Positions 56,307-63,942 are shown, numbered from the stretch's first letter. The stretch is 64,000 nucleotides of DNA from Viridibacillus arenosi (GCF_001955655.1 NZ_MSPW01000003.1:397177-461176), one strand, 5' to 3'. Notes: generated by a model from the sequence alone, not told the origin. A program made the numbers and translations.

Positions 56307-56528
56307 TTATTCTTGAGTTTCTACATCACTTTTATATTCTAATATATCTCCTGGCTGACATTCTAAAGCCTTACAAATCGCATCTAAAGTTGATAATCGA
56401 ATCGCTTTTGCCTTTCCATTTTTCAATATAGAAAGATTAGCCATCGTTATTCCAACTCTCTCGGAAAGTTCTGTGACACTCATTTTCCGTTTCGCTAACA
56501 TGACGTCAATATTGATTATTATTGCCAT
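56307..56528 (-). CDS. XRE/Cro-type regulator (YozG-like), module 1
   Basis: A 73-residue single-domain helix-turn-helix protein. LAKRKMSVTELSERVGITMANLSILKNGKAKAIRLSTLDAICKALECQPGDILEY covers the whole HTH_26-type domain. It lies 10 bp after a DUF2975 membrane protein gene, the arrangement of B. subtilis yoaS-yozG. GAGGTG precedes the ATG at 56528. It is nearly the twin of the protein at 61570. A palindrome upstream of the module is the likely operator. Confidence 0.85.
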   Translation of the reverse strand: MAIIINIDVMLAKRKMSVTELSERVGITMANLSILKNGKAKAIRLSTLDAICKALECQPGDILEYKSDVETQE

Positions 56529-56538
56529 TTTATTCACC

Positions 56539-57021
56539 TCAGACCGTTAAATCATTTTCAGATTTTAAAACAATCGCATCTTTTAAAAGCTTTTCAAGAA
56601 CAGCAGCAAATACTGCAATTACAAGCGAAGCAAAAATAACAACCATTCCGATTACTATGATACCTGGGGCGTCGTCCATTTCCGCTATGAAATAAAAGAG
56701 TGGCATGCCTACCACATACAGAGTTGTAATTATAATTGCACAAAATTTTATATTTTTTAAAGTTCTTATAGATAGTTCCGAGAAAGCTTTGCTCTTATCA
56801 ATATAGATTAAAAGTTTAAAAGCTTGATATAGAGCAAAGTAAAAAGGTATCGCCGTTAGGTAAAAATAGATTATTACAAGATATTTAATATAAGTAATAT
56901 TTGGAAACAATTCTGCTGCAAACTTCGCGATCTCAGGCACTAAAAAGATGCACAAAGCAAGAATCGGAATTCCAATAAGAACAACAGCTACCTTTAAAAA
57001 GAGCGTTGATACTTGTTTCAT
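56539..57021 (-). CDS. DUF2975 membrane protein (YoaS-like), module 1
   Basis: A 160-residue protein with four hydrophobic helices (about 5-28, 42-65, 88-112, 120-147), matching the DUF2975 family. It is always-adjacent partner type to small XRE regulators such as YozG, and the XRE gene follows 10 bp later. Function is not established; a membrane sensor or transporter-like role is possible. The ATG at 57021 follows GAGGTG; the longer frame to 57030 has no better site. Paralogous to the protein at 61788. Confidence 0.8.
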   Translation of the reverse strand: MKQVSTLFLKVAVVLIGIPILALCIFLVPEIAKFAAELFPNITYIKYLVIIYFYLTAIPFYFALYQAFKLLIYIDKSKAFSELSIRTLKNIKFCAIIITTLYVVGMPLFYFIAEMDDAPGIIVIGMVVIFASLVIAVFAAVLEKLLKDAIVLKSENDLTV

Positions 57022-57067
57022 AAAAAGCACCTCACTTATTTATTATAAATATTATCTTATCACCGAA

Positions 57068-57086
57068 TTTATCGTTTTACAATAAA
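57068..57086. promoter_or_regulatory. Palindromic operator of XRE module 1
   Basis: TTTATCGT-TTT-ACAATAAA, one mismatch from a perfect palindrome. The same sequence with the same 3-nt centre occurs upstream of module 2 (62332-62358), so it is likely the site bound by the paired XRE regulators. Confidence 0.6.
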
Positions 57087-57292
57087 TATATATCGATTTT
57101 TTTATTCATTTATTGTTATAATAATACCTTTTTAACCCCAGACAAAATAGAAGCATTCCTCATTACAAAGAAATGATCCATAACTTTATAACCTTTAATT
57201 AACATTGATACACACCCCATTCGATTTCTCTACAGATTCTAGAATAATTCTTCATTTACAAAATTACTTCTTCGCCTCCAAAAAAGTCCCTG

Positions 57293-57325
57293 CTCGTTCA
57301 ACCTAACCATCTCCGTTAGTACAAT
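57293..57325 (+). repeat. Degenerate palindromic repeat copy
   Basis: GTTCAACCTAACCATCTCCG followed by TTAGTACAA: a weaker member of the repeat family. Confidence 0.35.
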
Positions 57326-57389
57326 ATGTTCCAAACAAAAACGGTAATCCTTCTTTCCGCTCCAATATATTACAATAAAAAAGAGCGCC

Positions 57390-57414
57390 TAATCCCTTTT
57401 GTATCAAGGGATTA
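57390..57414 (-). terminator. Terminator after immunity-like gene
   Basis: Stem TAATCCCTT (57390-57398) with AAGGGATTA (57406-57414). On the minus strand it is followed, after a short GC stretch, by TTTTTT. Confidence 0.6.
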
Positions 57415-57553
57415 AGTACATTTTAAATATTATAATTTTAGAGTTAATTGATATTTTTCGAACAATGTAATTTTGTTGGATACTTACTCTTTTTTTCTAA
57501 TTGTTGTTCTTTTTTAACTCAAAGGAAACATGAATTATTGATTCATCATTTAA

Positions 57554-57733
57554 TCCTGGCATCCATCTATTTTCGAACAATTAGTTTCTCAAAACTATAA
57601 TATGATTAGTATTAATGGCATCAGCCCTCACAAGCTTCGTCATTGCTTTGCAGCGGACTTTATTCGCATTGTTGGAGACATTCTCCTTCTTCGTGATCAA
57701 CTCGATCATAATGATAAAACGACTTCTCTATAA
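57554..57733 (+). pseudogene. Tyrosine recombinase C-terminal remnant
   Basis: An open stretch of 59 codons with no start. It reads GISPHKLRHCFAADFIR, the HxxR box of phage-type integrases, then GDILLLRDQLDHND, the next conserved box with His replaced in LGH to LDH. It stops at 57731 before the catalytic tyrosine. The rest of the gene is gone. The surrounding 57100-57770 is otherwise non-coding. Confidence 0.65.
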
Positions 57734-57770
57734 ACCAACATGGCGAACTGCTTGAATTATACAGTATTAA

Positions 57771-58376
57771 TCAGTATTTACTTCGTATATACAAGCCTAC
57801 CTTATTTGCTTCGCTTTCACATTCTTTGAGATATGAAATATCAAAGCAGTAAATCGGAATATTTAATTCGTAATTACCAATTATTACAGAGTCTTCAAAA
57901 AAGAAATTAGAAAAATGTAAATGTCTTAGTGATAGCTTTGCGAAAATTTCCAAATGCTCTTGAGTCTTAATTTCAAATAAACCGTTATGAGGAACAATAG
58001 TATTTTTTATTTTTTTAAAAAGAGAGAACTCTTGCTTATCTAACACCTTCTTCAGGTATCTGAAAATATACTTCCTTTTACTTTCTAGTTCTGGGCAATA
58101 TATATACACTGGAGTTTCCCCATTTTTCCTAAATAAATATCTAAAAATTTCTAAGAATTTTTCTTCTATACCAAAGAACTCTTGAGTTTCAAAATCATTT
58201 CGCGGATTAAACAATATCATTAAATTAATGCATTCCTCGTTAGTTAATAACCTATTAAAACGATCAAGATTTCCTGTAATAAAATGTTTATAAGCTAACT
58301 CATCTTCTTGAACATCTAATCTTCCAAATTTCTCTATTAATAATCGTTCAACCTCTGAAAACTCTTCTATATTCAA
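57771..58376 (-). CDS. Orphan immunity-like protein after RHS remnant
   Basis: A 201-residue soluble protein I do not recognise. It begins 18 bp after the end of the RHS core remnant, the usual place for the immunity gene of an RHS/WapA toxin. It is acidic in the N-terminal part and carries KNGETPVYIYCPELE in the middle. The start is a TTG at 58376 with a weak upstream GAGATG. As the toxin domain itself is missing, this would be an orphan immunity gene kept after toxin loss, perhaps protecting against neighbours. Confidence 0.55.
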   Translation of the reverse strand: MNIEEFSEVERLLIEKFGRLDVQEDELAYKHFITGNLDRFNRLLTNEECINLMILFNPRNDFETQEFFGIEEKFLEIFRYLFRKNGETPVYIYCPELESKRKYIFRYLKKVLDKQEFSLFKKIKNTIVPHNGLFEIKTQEHLEIFAKLSLRHLHFSNFFFEDSVIIGNYELNIPIYCFDISYLKECESEANKVGLYIRSKY

Positions 58377-58394
58377 AACTACTTCATCTCTTTT

Positions 58395-59356
58395 CTATTT
58401 CATAGGTAATGCTAAAAAGCTACCATTTTCAGGATTATAAAATCTAGCTTGTAGATAATAATTTTTTGTTTCATGATCGTAATAATAACCTGCATAACGA
58501 ATAGTGTTGTACTTAGCAATTTCGCCTTTTTCATCTAACACATTTCCAATCACACCATACGTATATGAACCTATTTCATTGTTACTATTATCTCGAATCG
58601 AAATAACATTACCACGTTGATTCGTCCAGTAATGGAATATTTTTTCTTTCCAATTACCTTCCGAACCTTTCTTCTTCACAATCATACCAAGCGGCGTATT
58701 ACCATTCCATTGATAATATCTATATTCCAATATATTATTGTTTTCTTTAATGATTTCCAGTGTTAAATTATCATTACCATAATAATATTCGTATGATTTA
58801 GAACCCACAATCTTTTTACTCCGAAGATTTGTTTCATCATATTCATATCTAGCAATCTCTTTATCCGCTAAATCTGTCACTCGAACTTGTTGACCCAGTC
58901 CATTGTATTCATACTTAAAGTTTTCATCTTGAGTTAGATTTCCATCATCATCATAGTTGTAGGCCTGTCCATTTTTTATTTTGATTTGATTGGCTGCGTT
59001 ATATTCAAAGGAATCTGTTTGTTTAATCGATATGCGTTCTTTACGATTGCCTACTGCATCGTAATCATAAGCATTTGTTGAACCATCTGGCAGTTTTTCA
59101 TTTGTTAACTGACTATTTGCATCATATTCAAATTTAGATGTTCCTTTGTCACTTTCTTCTTGTCTTATATTCCCAGATTTATCATAGGTGTAATGGAATT
59201 GACTTGCTACTTGATCTTCTTGTTATACTGGATTATTTCTAAAAGATTAAATTTATTGAACTGATTGATTCGTTCAAATAAATCTGTATTAACCTTGATA
59301 GAACTTTCATTATTTGCTATATCTTCATCAACTTTGTAGCTTTGAAGCAATTTCTC
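58395..59356 (-). pseudogene. RHS/WapA-type toxin remnant
   Basis: The C-terminal part of an RHS-repeat protein. From 59222 down the frame carries YD-repeats (QFHYTYDKSGNIRQEE, KFEYDANSQL, YDYDAVGNRKE) and the RHS core ending YYLQARFYNPENGSF, then stops after LALPMK at 58395. Upstream of about 59215 the sequence continues in another frame (DEDIANNESSIKVNTDLFERI) to about 59356, so a frameshift lies near 59207-59222. The large N-terminal secretion part and the toxin tip are both absent. An IS3-type transposase end abuts the left edge. Confidence 0.75.
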
Positions 59357-59410
59357 TAGGGGTCATCTTTTTCAAGTTCCACTGATATCGATAGTTGTTA
59401 GTAAGCCCGA
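59328..59410 (-). pseudogene. IS3-family transposase C-terminal remnant
   Basis: About 23 codons read NNYRYQWNLKKMTP, the near-invariant C-terminal motif of IS3/IS150-type OrfB transposases, then end at TGA at 59328. Upstream of it the frame is lost. It overlaps the broken edge of the RHS remnant, so an insertion and later deletion are likely. Confidence 0.6.
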
Positions 59411-59597
59411 AATACAATTAATATGCGCACCTTTCCGGTACGCACGACGAATGGCCATCTATCTGAAATTTATTCAAATAGATGGCTATTTTGCACATAT
59501 GGCTTGGATATTTTTCGACCAAGGCATGTAGCTATTTAAGGTGGGGGCTATTTGACGCTTACAAATTAATTGGCGACGGTGTTGCTATTCCGAGTCG
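59411..59597. other. Intergenic with two hairpins
   Basis: One hairpin around 59426-59446 (GCGCACC with a wobble partner GGTACGC) and one at 59454-59486 (GCCATCTAT with ATAGATGGC). No gene recognised. Confidence 0.4.
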
Positions 59598-60413
59598 TTA
59601 TGCAAAAGAAGATAATAATTGGTTGAATCTATCTCGCTCCTCTAAAAAAGCGCAATGGCCGCTGTATTGGAACGGAACTAGCTTCGAATTTTTGATCAGC
59701 TTATTTGTTTCCTCAGCTTGGGTAAACGGAACGACTTTATCATGAATTCCGTGAATAATTAATGTGGGTACATCGATCTGACCAAGATCGTTGTAAACAT
59801 TTTCATCTCTAAGCGTGACCATAATGGCGGAAGTCGCCCAATTCGCCGCTTGTAATCCCATTAAAACGAACCAATCGGATTTCGGTTCGGAAATATACTG
59901 AAAGAAAAAAATTCCCGTTTGGTCTTGCAGCATTTGCGGTCGGTCATGATTTGTATCTTCGATGATTTTATTTGTAAATTCTTTTGGAACGCTAGATGGA
60001 GAGGCAGCGTCAATCAGGACGAGTTTAGATACCCCATACCCTTTGTAACGAGCCATATAACGAATCGAGATTGCGCCTCCTGTAGAGTGTCCTGCCAGTG
60101 TTATGTTTTTTAACTGTAACGCTTCGATGACCATGCGGACATCATCTGCTAATCTATCGAAACTGTACCCGCTAAAAGGTTTATCCGAATTGCCATATCC
60201 CCTCCAGTCCATTCCGATACAACGATATCCAAGTGTTGGAAGGAAGTTGAACTGATATTCGAACTGGTTATGGTTTAGCGGCCATCCATGAATAAAAAGT
60301 ATCGTTTTATTTCCCTTTGGATTGATGTCCTCTATAAATACGTTGACGCCTGGTTCGACAGTTACAAAGTATCCCAGGTGTATCACCCCAATTATTAAAA
60401 AGTAATTTCCCAT
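59598..60413 (-). CDS. Alpha/beta hydrolase (non-haem haloperoxidase-like)
   Basis: A 271-residue alpha/beta hydrolase. The oxyanion motif is LFIHGWPLNHNQF, the nucleophile lies in LAGHSTGGAIS, the Asp in HGIHDKVVP and the His in YSGHCAF. GMDWRGYGNSDKP is typical of the perhydrolase/haloperoxidase and lactonase branch. Relatives usually begin near GYFVTVEPGVNVF; here the codon at that spot is CTG (60377) with GGGGTG ahead of it, while the nearest ATG (60413) has a weak site. The real start is uncertain. Confidence 0.75.
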   Translation of the reverse strand: MGNYFLIIGVIHLGYFVTVEPGVNVFIEDINPKGNKTILFIHGWPLNHNQFEYQFNFLPTLGYRCIGMDWRGYGNSDKPFSGYSFDRLADDVRMVIEALQLKNITLAGHSTGGAISIRYMARYKGYGVSKLVLIDAASPSSVPKEFTNKIIEDTNHDRPQMLQDQTGIFFFQYISEPKSDWFVLMGLQAANWATSAIMVTLRDENVYNDLGQIDVPTLIIHGIHDKVVPFTQAEETNKLIKNSKLVPFQYSGHCAFLEERDRFNQLLSSFA

Positions 60414-60520
60414 TAAGATATTCACCCAAGGCAGCGTGTATGCCTAATTTCGGCGTTAAACTTTGTTGAGATATTGCGAAGAGGTTTCTGATGAATACTT
60501 TCTACCTTTAATTAAATAAA

Positions 60521-60576
60521 GAGCTGTCTGAACAACTCAAAGATCTTCTACTAAAGCACCCGTTAGCTTAATAAGG
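60521..60576 (+). repeat. Composite palindromic repeat
   Basis: A GAGCTG-type hairpin arm (60521-60538) followed by CTTCTACTAAAGCACCCG and TTAGCTTAATAAGG (to 60576). This hairpin-plus-palindrome layout recurs at 63238 and 63834. Confidence 0.6.
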
Positions 60577-61093
60577 AACAATAACTGATAAACTAGGTTT
60601 AATGTATTCTCCTGTTGAAGCATTAAAGCTCGCTGCTTTCATTTCTGTCTGGTCACTATTCTAACCTATCACTAATATTAGGTTAATATTTCTCTCTGTG
60701 TCTTTTCTAAGTATAAAATTATAACCTTTCGCCCAATATTTACCGGGATAAATACTGCCCGTTTTCAGTGCTATTTTAAGCAACTCTGGTGAATCATACT
60801 TAATATCTTCCAATATTACAAACTCCTTTTTGGGATAAGGAGATGCATCATACGCTGTTAAATCATCTGCTTGATCAATTTTCCCCTTATGAATGATTAC
60901 CAAAAAAACTTATTAGTATCTGGTACTCCAAAAGCAATGTTTGAAGAAAGAAAACAATTCTATCTGTGATTTCAACTTTAGAACCTGAAGTACTTAACCC
61001 ATTTTCTCTACAAAAAACCAGTAGTTCTTCTTTTAATCAGTAAAAATTTCTGAAATCTTTTTCATTCAAATCCCTTGATAATATGGGTCGCAT
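60568..61093 (-). pseudogene. SAP-domain protein gene with three lesions
   Basis: The ATG at 61093 (AGAGGTG upstream) opens MRPILSRDLNEKDFRNFY, then TGA at 61037-61039 where relatives have Trp, then LKEELLVFCRENGLSTSG, a SAP-like (DUF6434-type) segment. The frame shifts by one near a seven-T run at about 60902-60908 into a second part (DDLTAYDASPYPKKEFVIL, ending LVIG), which ends at TAG 60661 and continues in frame to TAA at 60568, inside a repeat copy. SAP domains bind DNA. The second part is not recognised, so a fusion of two remnants is possible. Confidence 0.6.
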
Positions 61094-61170
61094 TTCATTC
61101 ACCTCTTTTGTATTTAAATCCCATTATAGAATATTGGTTTCCAAATGTCCTTGCTAATATTTTTTTAAAC

Positions 61171-61210
61171 TCTTCTTGTACTAAACTGCCTCTTTAGTTG
61201 AAGAAGGAGC
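61171..61210 (+). repeat. Palindromic intergenic repeat copy
   Basis: CTTCTTGTACTAAACTGCC then TCTTTAGTTGAAGAAGG; followed by TTTTTT, so it can also act as a terminator on the plus strand. Confidence 0.6.
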
Positions 61211-61325
61211 TTTTTTAATTGCACTTTTACAATAAAACTACATAATTAAAGATTGGTATAATATTAATAAAATTAAATATTTTACAATTTAATATTATGT
61301 TTAAAAGGTAAATAGTGTACGTTTG

Positions 61326-61541
61326 TTAATTAGAAATTTGAGTTTTTTTAAACATTGAAATTAATGCCATACCAATTACTAATACAATGCCTAAGAAGAA
61401 TAGTAAAAAACCAATTGGAATCAAGAAAAAGGGTTCTTCTAAGGTACCGTCTGAAGCCACGTTACTCCCTATTATTGCTTTTGCAATAAGGCAAATTACT
61501 CCTAAAAAAATTGGTGTAGATGCAATTAAATACTTTTTCAT
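61326..61541 (-). CDS. DUF3955 small membrane protein
   Basis: A 71-residue protein with two transmembrane helices (about 5-25 and 40-65). IIGSNVASDGTLEEPFFLIPIG between and into the second helix matches the DUF3955 family. It lies 28 bp after the XRE gene of module 2 and is probably the third gene of that operon; module 1 has no such gene. I chose the ATG at 61541, 9 nt after GGGAGG; the ATG six bases upstream is too close to it. Function unknown. Confidence 0.7.
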   Translation of the reverse strand: MKKYLIASTPIFLGVICLIAKAIIGSNVASDGTLEEPFFLIPIGFLLFFLGIVLVIGMALISMFKKTQISN

Positions 61542-61569
61542 AATCATTTTCCTCCCATTAAAAATTAGT

Positions 61570-61779
61570 TTAATCATTTTTTTTATATTCCAAGATATCA
61601 CCTGGTTGACAGTCTAATACTTCACATATTTTTTTTAAAGTTGAAAACTTGATAGCTTTTGCTTTTCCATTCTTTAATATTGAAACGTTCGCCATTGTGA
61701 TACCTAGTTTTCCCGATAATTCAGTAACACTCATTTTCCTCTTTGCCAGCATTACATCAAGATTAACTATGATAACCAT
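61570..61779 (-). CDS. XRE/Cro-type regulator (YozG-like), module 2
   Basis: A 69-residue helix-turn-helix protein: LAKRKMSVTELSGKLGITMANVSILKNGKAKAIKFSTLKKICEVLDCQPGDILEY. It is a close paralogue of the module 1 regulator at 56307, with near-identical recognition helix residues, so the two may bind the same operator. GAGGTG precedes the ATG at 61779, 8 bp after the DUF2975 gene stop. Confidence 0.85.
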   Translation of the reverse strand: MVIIVNLDVMLAKRKMSVTELSGKLGITMANVSILKNGKAKAIKFSTLKKICEVLDCQPGDILEYKKND

Positions 61780-61787
61780 GTTACACC

Positions 61788-62267
61788 TCAAATCGTAAAT
61801 TCGTTATCCTGCTTTATTTCACTTGCTCTACGCATTAAATAAGAAAGCAAAGAAGTAAATACAGAAATAACAATTGCAAAAAACAGAATAAGCAAAAGAA
61901 TCATTAATAGATTAGTGTTGTAATTTCTAATGATAACGGTGTATAGCAATGCAACAGCATATAATGCCCCTTCTATCATTGCTAACACACTTATTAGCTT
62001 TAACCTTTTCGCATTTTCAACTGTAAAATCATTACCCACGCTAATATCTGAACAGATAATCCAACCTACACATAAAGCTATAAAGTATGGAACTCCAGTT
62101 ATCCAAATAAACACTAAAAAAGGATTAAATAACGGCTTTAAAGATTTAGATTCTAGTAATACATTCCTTCCGATTTCTGGTCCAACGAAGATACAGAATA
62201 ACAATCCAAATAATCCGCAAAAAACAATTATTAATTTTAACCATTTTGCTAATTCCTTTTGTTTCAT
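61788..62267 (-). CDS. DUF2975 membrane protein (YoaS-like), module 2
   Basis: A 159-residue protein with four hydrophobic helices (about 10-30, 46-70, 92-115, 120-145). It has the same order and ending (E-x-DN-x-FTI against E-N-DLTV) as the module 1 protein. AAGGCGGTG precedes the ATG at 62267. It heads an operon with an XRE regulator and a DUF3955 protein. Upstream is a 35-bp palindrome that may bind the XRE partner. Confidence 0.8.
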   Translation of the reverse strand: MKQKELAKWLKLIIVFCGLFGLLFCIFVGPEIGRNVLLESKSLKPLFNPFLVFIWITGVPYFIALCVGWIICSDISVGNDFTVENAKRLKLISVLAMIEGALYAVALLYTVIIRNYNTNLLMILLLILFFAIVISVFTSLLSYLMRRASEIKQDNEFTI

Positions 62268-62327
62268 AATTCACCGCCTTCTCAACTTCCTATAGCTATA
62301 ATAATAATTAAAAAAACATCCTTAGTC

Positions 62328-62362
62328 AATAATCTTTTATCGTAAAACGATAAAAGATTATT
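62328..62362. promoter_or_regulatory. 35-bp palindromic operator of XRE module 2
   Basis: A perfect palindrome with 16-bp arms (62328-62343 and 62347-62362) around AAA; the core is TTTATCGT-AAA-ACGATAAA. It lies 60-95 bp upstream of the DUF2975 gene. The core matches the site at 57068 apart from one base in an arm. Confidence 0.65.
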
Positions 62363-62422
62363 GTTACTTACATTTGTTGCAAAAAAAAGACCAGGCTCAA
62401 TACCGATAATCACCTCTATTTG

Positions 62423-62447
62423 TTACCTGCCTCGTTAGTTCAATAAG
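62423..62447 (+). repeat. Partial palindromic repeat copy
   Basis: Only the right half is well kept (CTCGTTAGTTCAATAAG). Confidence 0.35.
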
Positions 62448-62521
62448 TTCACGTTATCCTTCTTAGATCAAACCCCTCGTCTTTGTACAGCAAATAAGAA
62501 ATCCCACTTCTAAATTAACAA

Positions 62522-62554
62522 AAAAGATCGATTCCTTTAAGGAATCGATCTTTT
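62522..62554 (-). terminator. Terminator after CcdC-like gene
   Basis: Stem AAAAGATCGATTCC (62522-62535) with its complement at 62541-62554, 5-nt loop, T-run on the minus strand. Confidence 0.8.
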
Positions 62555-62590
62555 ACTTGTTAAATGTTCGTTTGTTTTTATAACTCGTTT

Positions 62591-62620
62591 ATTGAACTAA
62601 AGCAACCGCTAGTTTAAGTG
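62591..62620 (+). repeat. Palindromic intergenic repeat copy
   Basis: TTGAACTAAAGCAACCG then CTAGTTTAAGTG: another member of the family. Confidence 0.5.
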
Positions 62621-62682
62621 CATTTATTCACAAACTTATACTTCTTTTTTCATTTTGGAGGGTGTTAGAGATATACGAAGTT

Positions 62683-63165
62683 CTACAAACTGACTGTATT
62701 TTTTAGTTTAAGAACCTTTTTGTACTTTATATAGCAAGCTATTCTCCAAGGAATTAAATAACAAATAACAAGTAAGAAAATTAGCATATTGAGTGTACCT
62801 GATTCGATAGTAGAAATATGTTGTCGAAAATAATAACGTAAAGCAATCATAATGGCGAAAGTAATTATAAAAGCAGGACTTTTCTTAGCATAAATTAAAC
62901 CATCATTTCGTATTTCATAATCTGACCATAAAATAAGAGGAATAGAAAAACCCACTCCTAAAAAAATTGCTATTGATAATTGAAGGTATGTGACGTGCCC
63001 AGAAGCGTTTAGAAGAAATGAAAATCCTGGTGTTAAAAATAGAATAGGAAGAATTATTCGCCCTCCTCTACCTTTGGTTGGTTTGTACATAGAACGGATT
63101 CTACGAACTAAAATGAACAATCCAATAATTAGAAACATAGAAGTAGCTGGTATTGCAGTTTGCAT
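62683..63165 (-). CDS. ccdC: CcdC-like membrane protein
   Basis: A 160-residue integral membrane protein with about five helices. It fits the CcdC (DUF1453) family: an RRIRSMYKPTKGRGGRIILPILFL loop after helix 1, then SDYEIRNDGLIYAKKSPAFI in the middle. B. subtilis ccdC lies near ccdA, but its exact role in cytochrome c biogenesis is unclear. Here it stands alone. GGGAGG precedes the ATG at 63165. Length is normal. Confidence 0.75.
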   Translation of the reverse strand: MQTAIPATSMFLIIGLFILVRRIRSMYKPTKGRGGRIILPILFLTPGFSFLLNASGHVTYLQLSIAIFLGVGFSIPLILWSDYEIRNDGLIYAKKSPAFIITFAIMIALRYYFRQHISTIESGTLNMLIFLLVICYLIPWRIACYIKYKKVLKLKNTVSL

Positions 63166-63237
63166 AAAAACCTCCCTGAATTATGTTTTAATATATCTAT
63201 TATTACATAAATTTCAATAAAAACTATATTTTCACTT

Positions 63238-63331
63238 ATACAACTAAGCTGCCCCTATAGTCCAATAAAGAAAAAAGAGCTGCATATGCAACTCAACGAT
63301 CTTCAAGTAAAGCACTCGTTAGTTGAATAAG
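63238..63331 (+). repeat. Composite palindromic repeat (two palindromes plus hairpin)
   Basis: Order: CAACTAAGCTGCCCC with TATAGTCCAATAAAG, then AAAAAAGAGCTG and its partner arm, then CTTCAAGTAAAGCACTCG with TTAGTTGAATAAG. The whole unit is about 95 bp. Confidence 0.65.
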
Positions 63332-63380
63332 CATGTATAACAAAATATTCTTTGGTAAGTCTAAATCTAAGGTGATAAAT

Positions 63381-63800
63381 GTGATTCGTAAAATATTATT
63401 TACGTCAATTCCTATACTTTTCCTATTTAATCTAATTATAGTAAGTGCACAAAGTACAACAAATATTGAACTTCTTGATATTCAAAAACATAAGATTATA
63501 AAAATCCCAATAAATCCCGAAATACAATTAGAGACCAAAAAAATTATTGAAGAAATTGACAATATTGTTGTAAAAATAAAACCTATTCCAGACAAAGGTT
63601 TTATAGTTAAAATCCCCTTAACTCCATCTCTTCGTATAGAAAATAAATGGGTGAATACTTTGATTGATGAAGTTATCATTATTATTCCCGAAGATGAAAA
63701 GCCTTATTTACTCATATTTGATAATGAAAGTAAGCCTCATTTTTTCACCATTAAAACAGAAATTGATACGTTACTAAAAACTTTAGATATCTCCCTTTAA
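63381..63800 (+). CDS. Unknown secreted or membrane-anchored protein
   Basis: A 139-residue protein with an N-terminal signal-like helix (RKILFTSIPILFLFNLIIV, about 3-22) followed by SAQ, a possible signal peptidase site. The rest is rich in Ile/Lys and short strands and shows no domain I know. I chose the GTG at 63381, 9 nt after AAGGTG; an in-frame ATG at 63333 would put extra polar residues before the signal and has no ribosome binding site. It lies between two composite repeats. Confidence 0.6.
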   Translation: MIRKILFTSIPILFLFNLIIVSAQSTTNIELLDIQKHKIIKIPINPEIQLETKKIIEEIDNIVVKIKPIPDKGFIVKIPLTPSLRIENKWVNTLIDEVIIIIPEDEKPYLLIFDNESKPHFFTIKTEIDTLLKTLDISL

Positions 63801-63824
63801 AAAAGACCACTTATTGGTCTTTTT
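63800..63824 (+). terminator. Terminator after secreted protein gene
   Basis: 10-bp stem AAAAAGACCA (63800-63809) with TGGTCTTTTT (63815-63824), 5-nt loop, T-run. Confidence 0.85.
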
Positions 63825-63833
63825 ATTTTGTAC

Positions 63834-63942
63834 TTCTTCAACTAACCTACCCCTTTAGTTGAATAAGAAAAAAGAGCTGTCTAATGTCTAAACAGCTCAA
63901 TAATCTTCAAGTAAAGTGCTCAATTGCTGAAGAAAGTTCTAG
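63834..63942 (+). repeat. Composite palindromic repeat
   Basis: CTTCAACTAACCTACCCC with TTTAGTTGAATAAG, then the AAAAAAGAGCTG hairpin with partner AACAGCTC, then CTTCAAGTAAAGTGCTC with a degenerate right arm. Same build as the unit at 63238. After it only about 60 bp remain in the window. Confidence 0.65.

Noticed and set aside
59426..59450. Minus-strand GTGCGTACC hairpin resembling a group II intron 5' end.
   Set aside because: No intron-encoded protein, domain V or matching 3' end is visible nearby.
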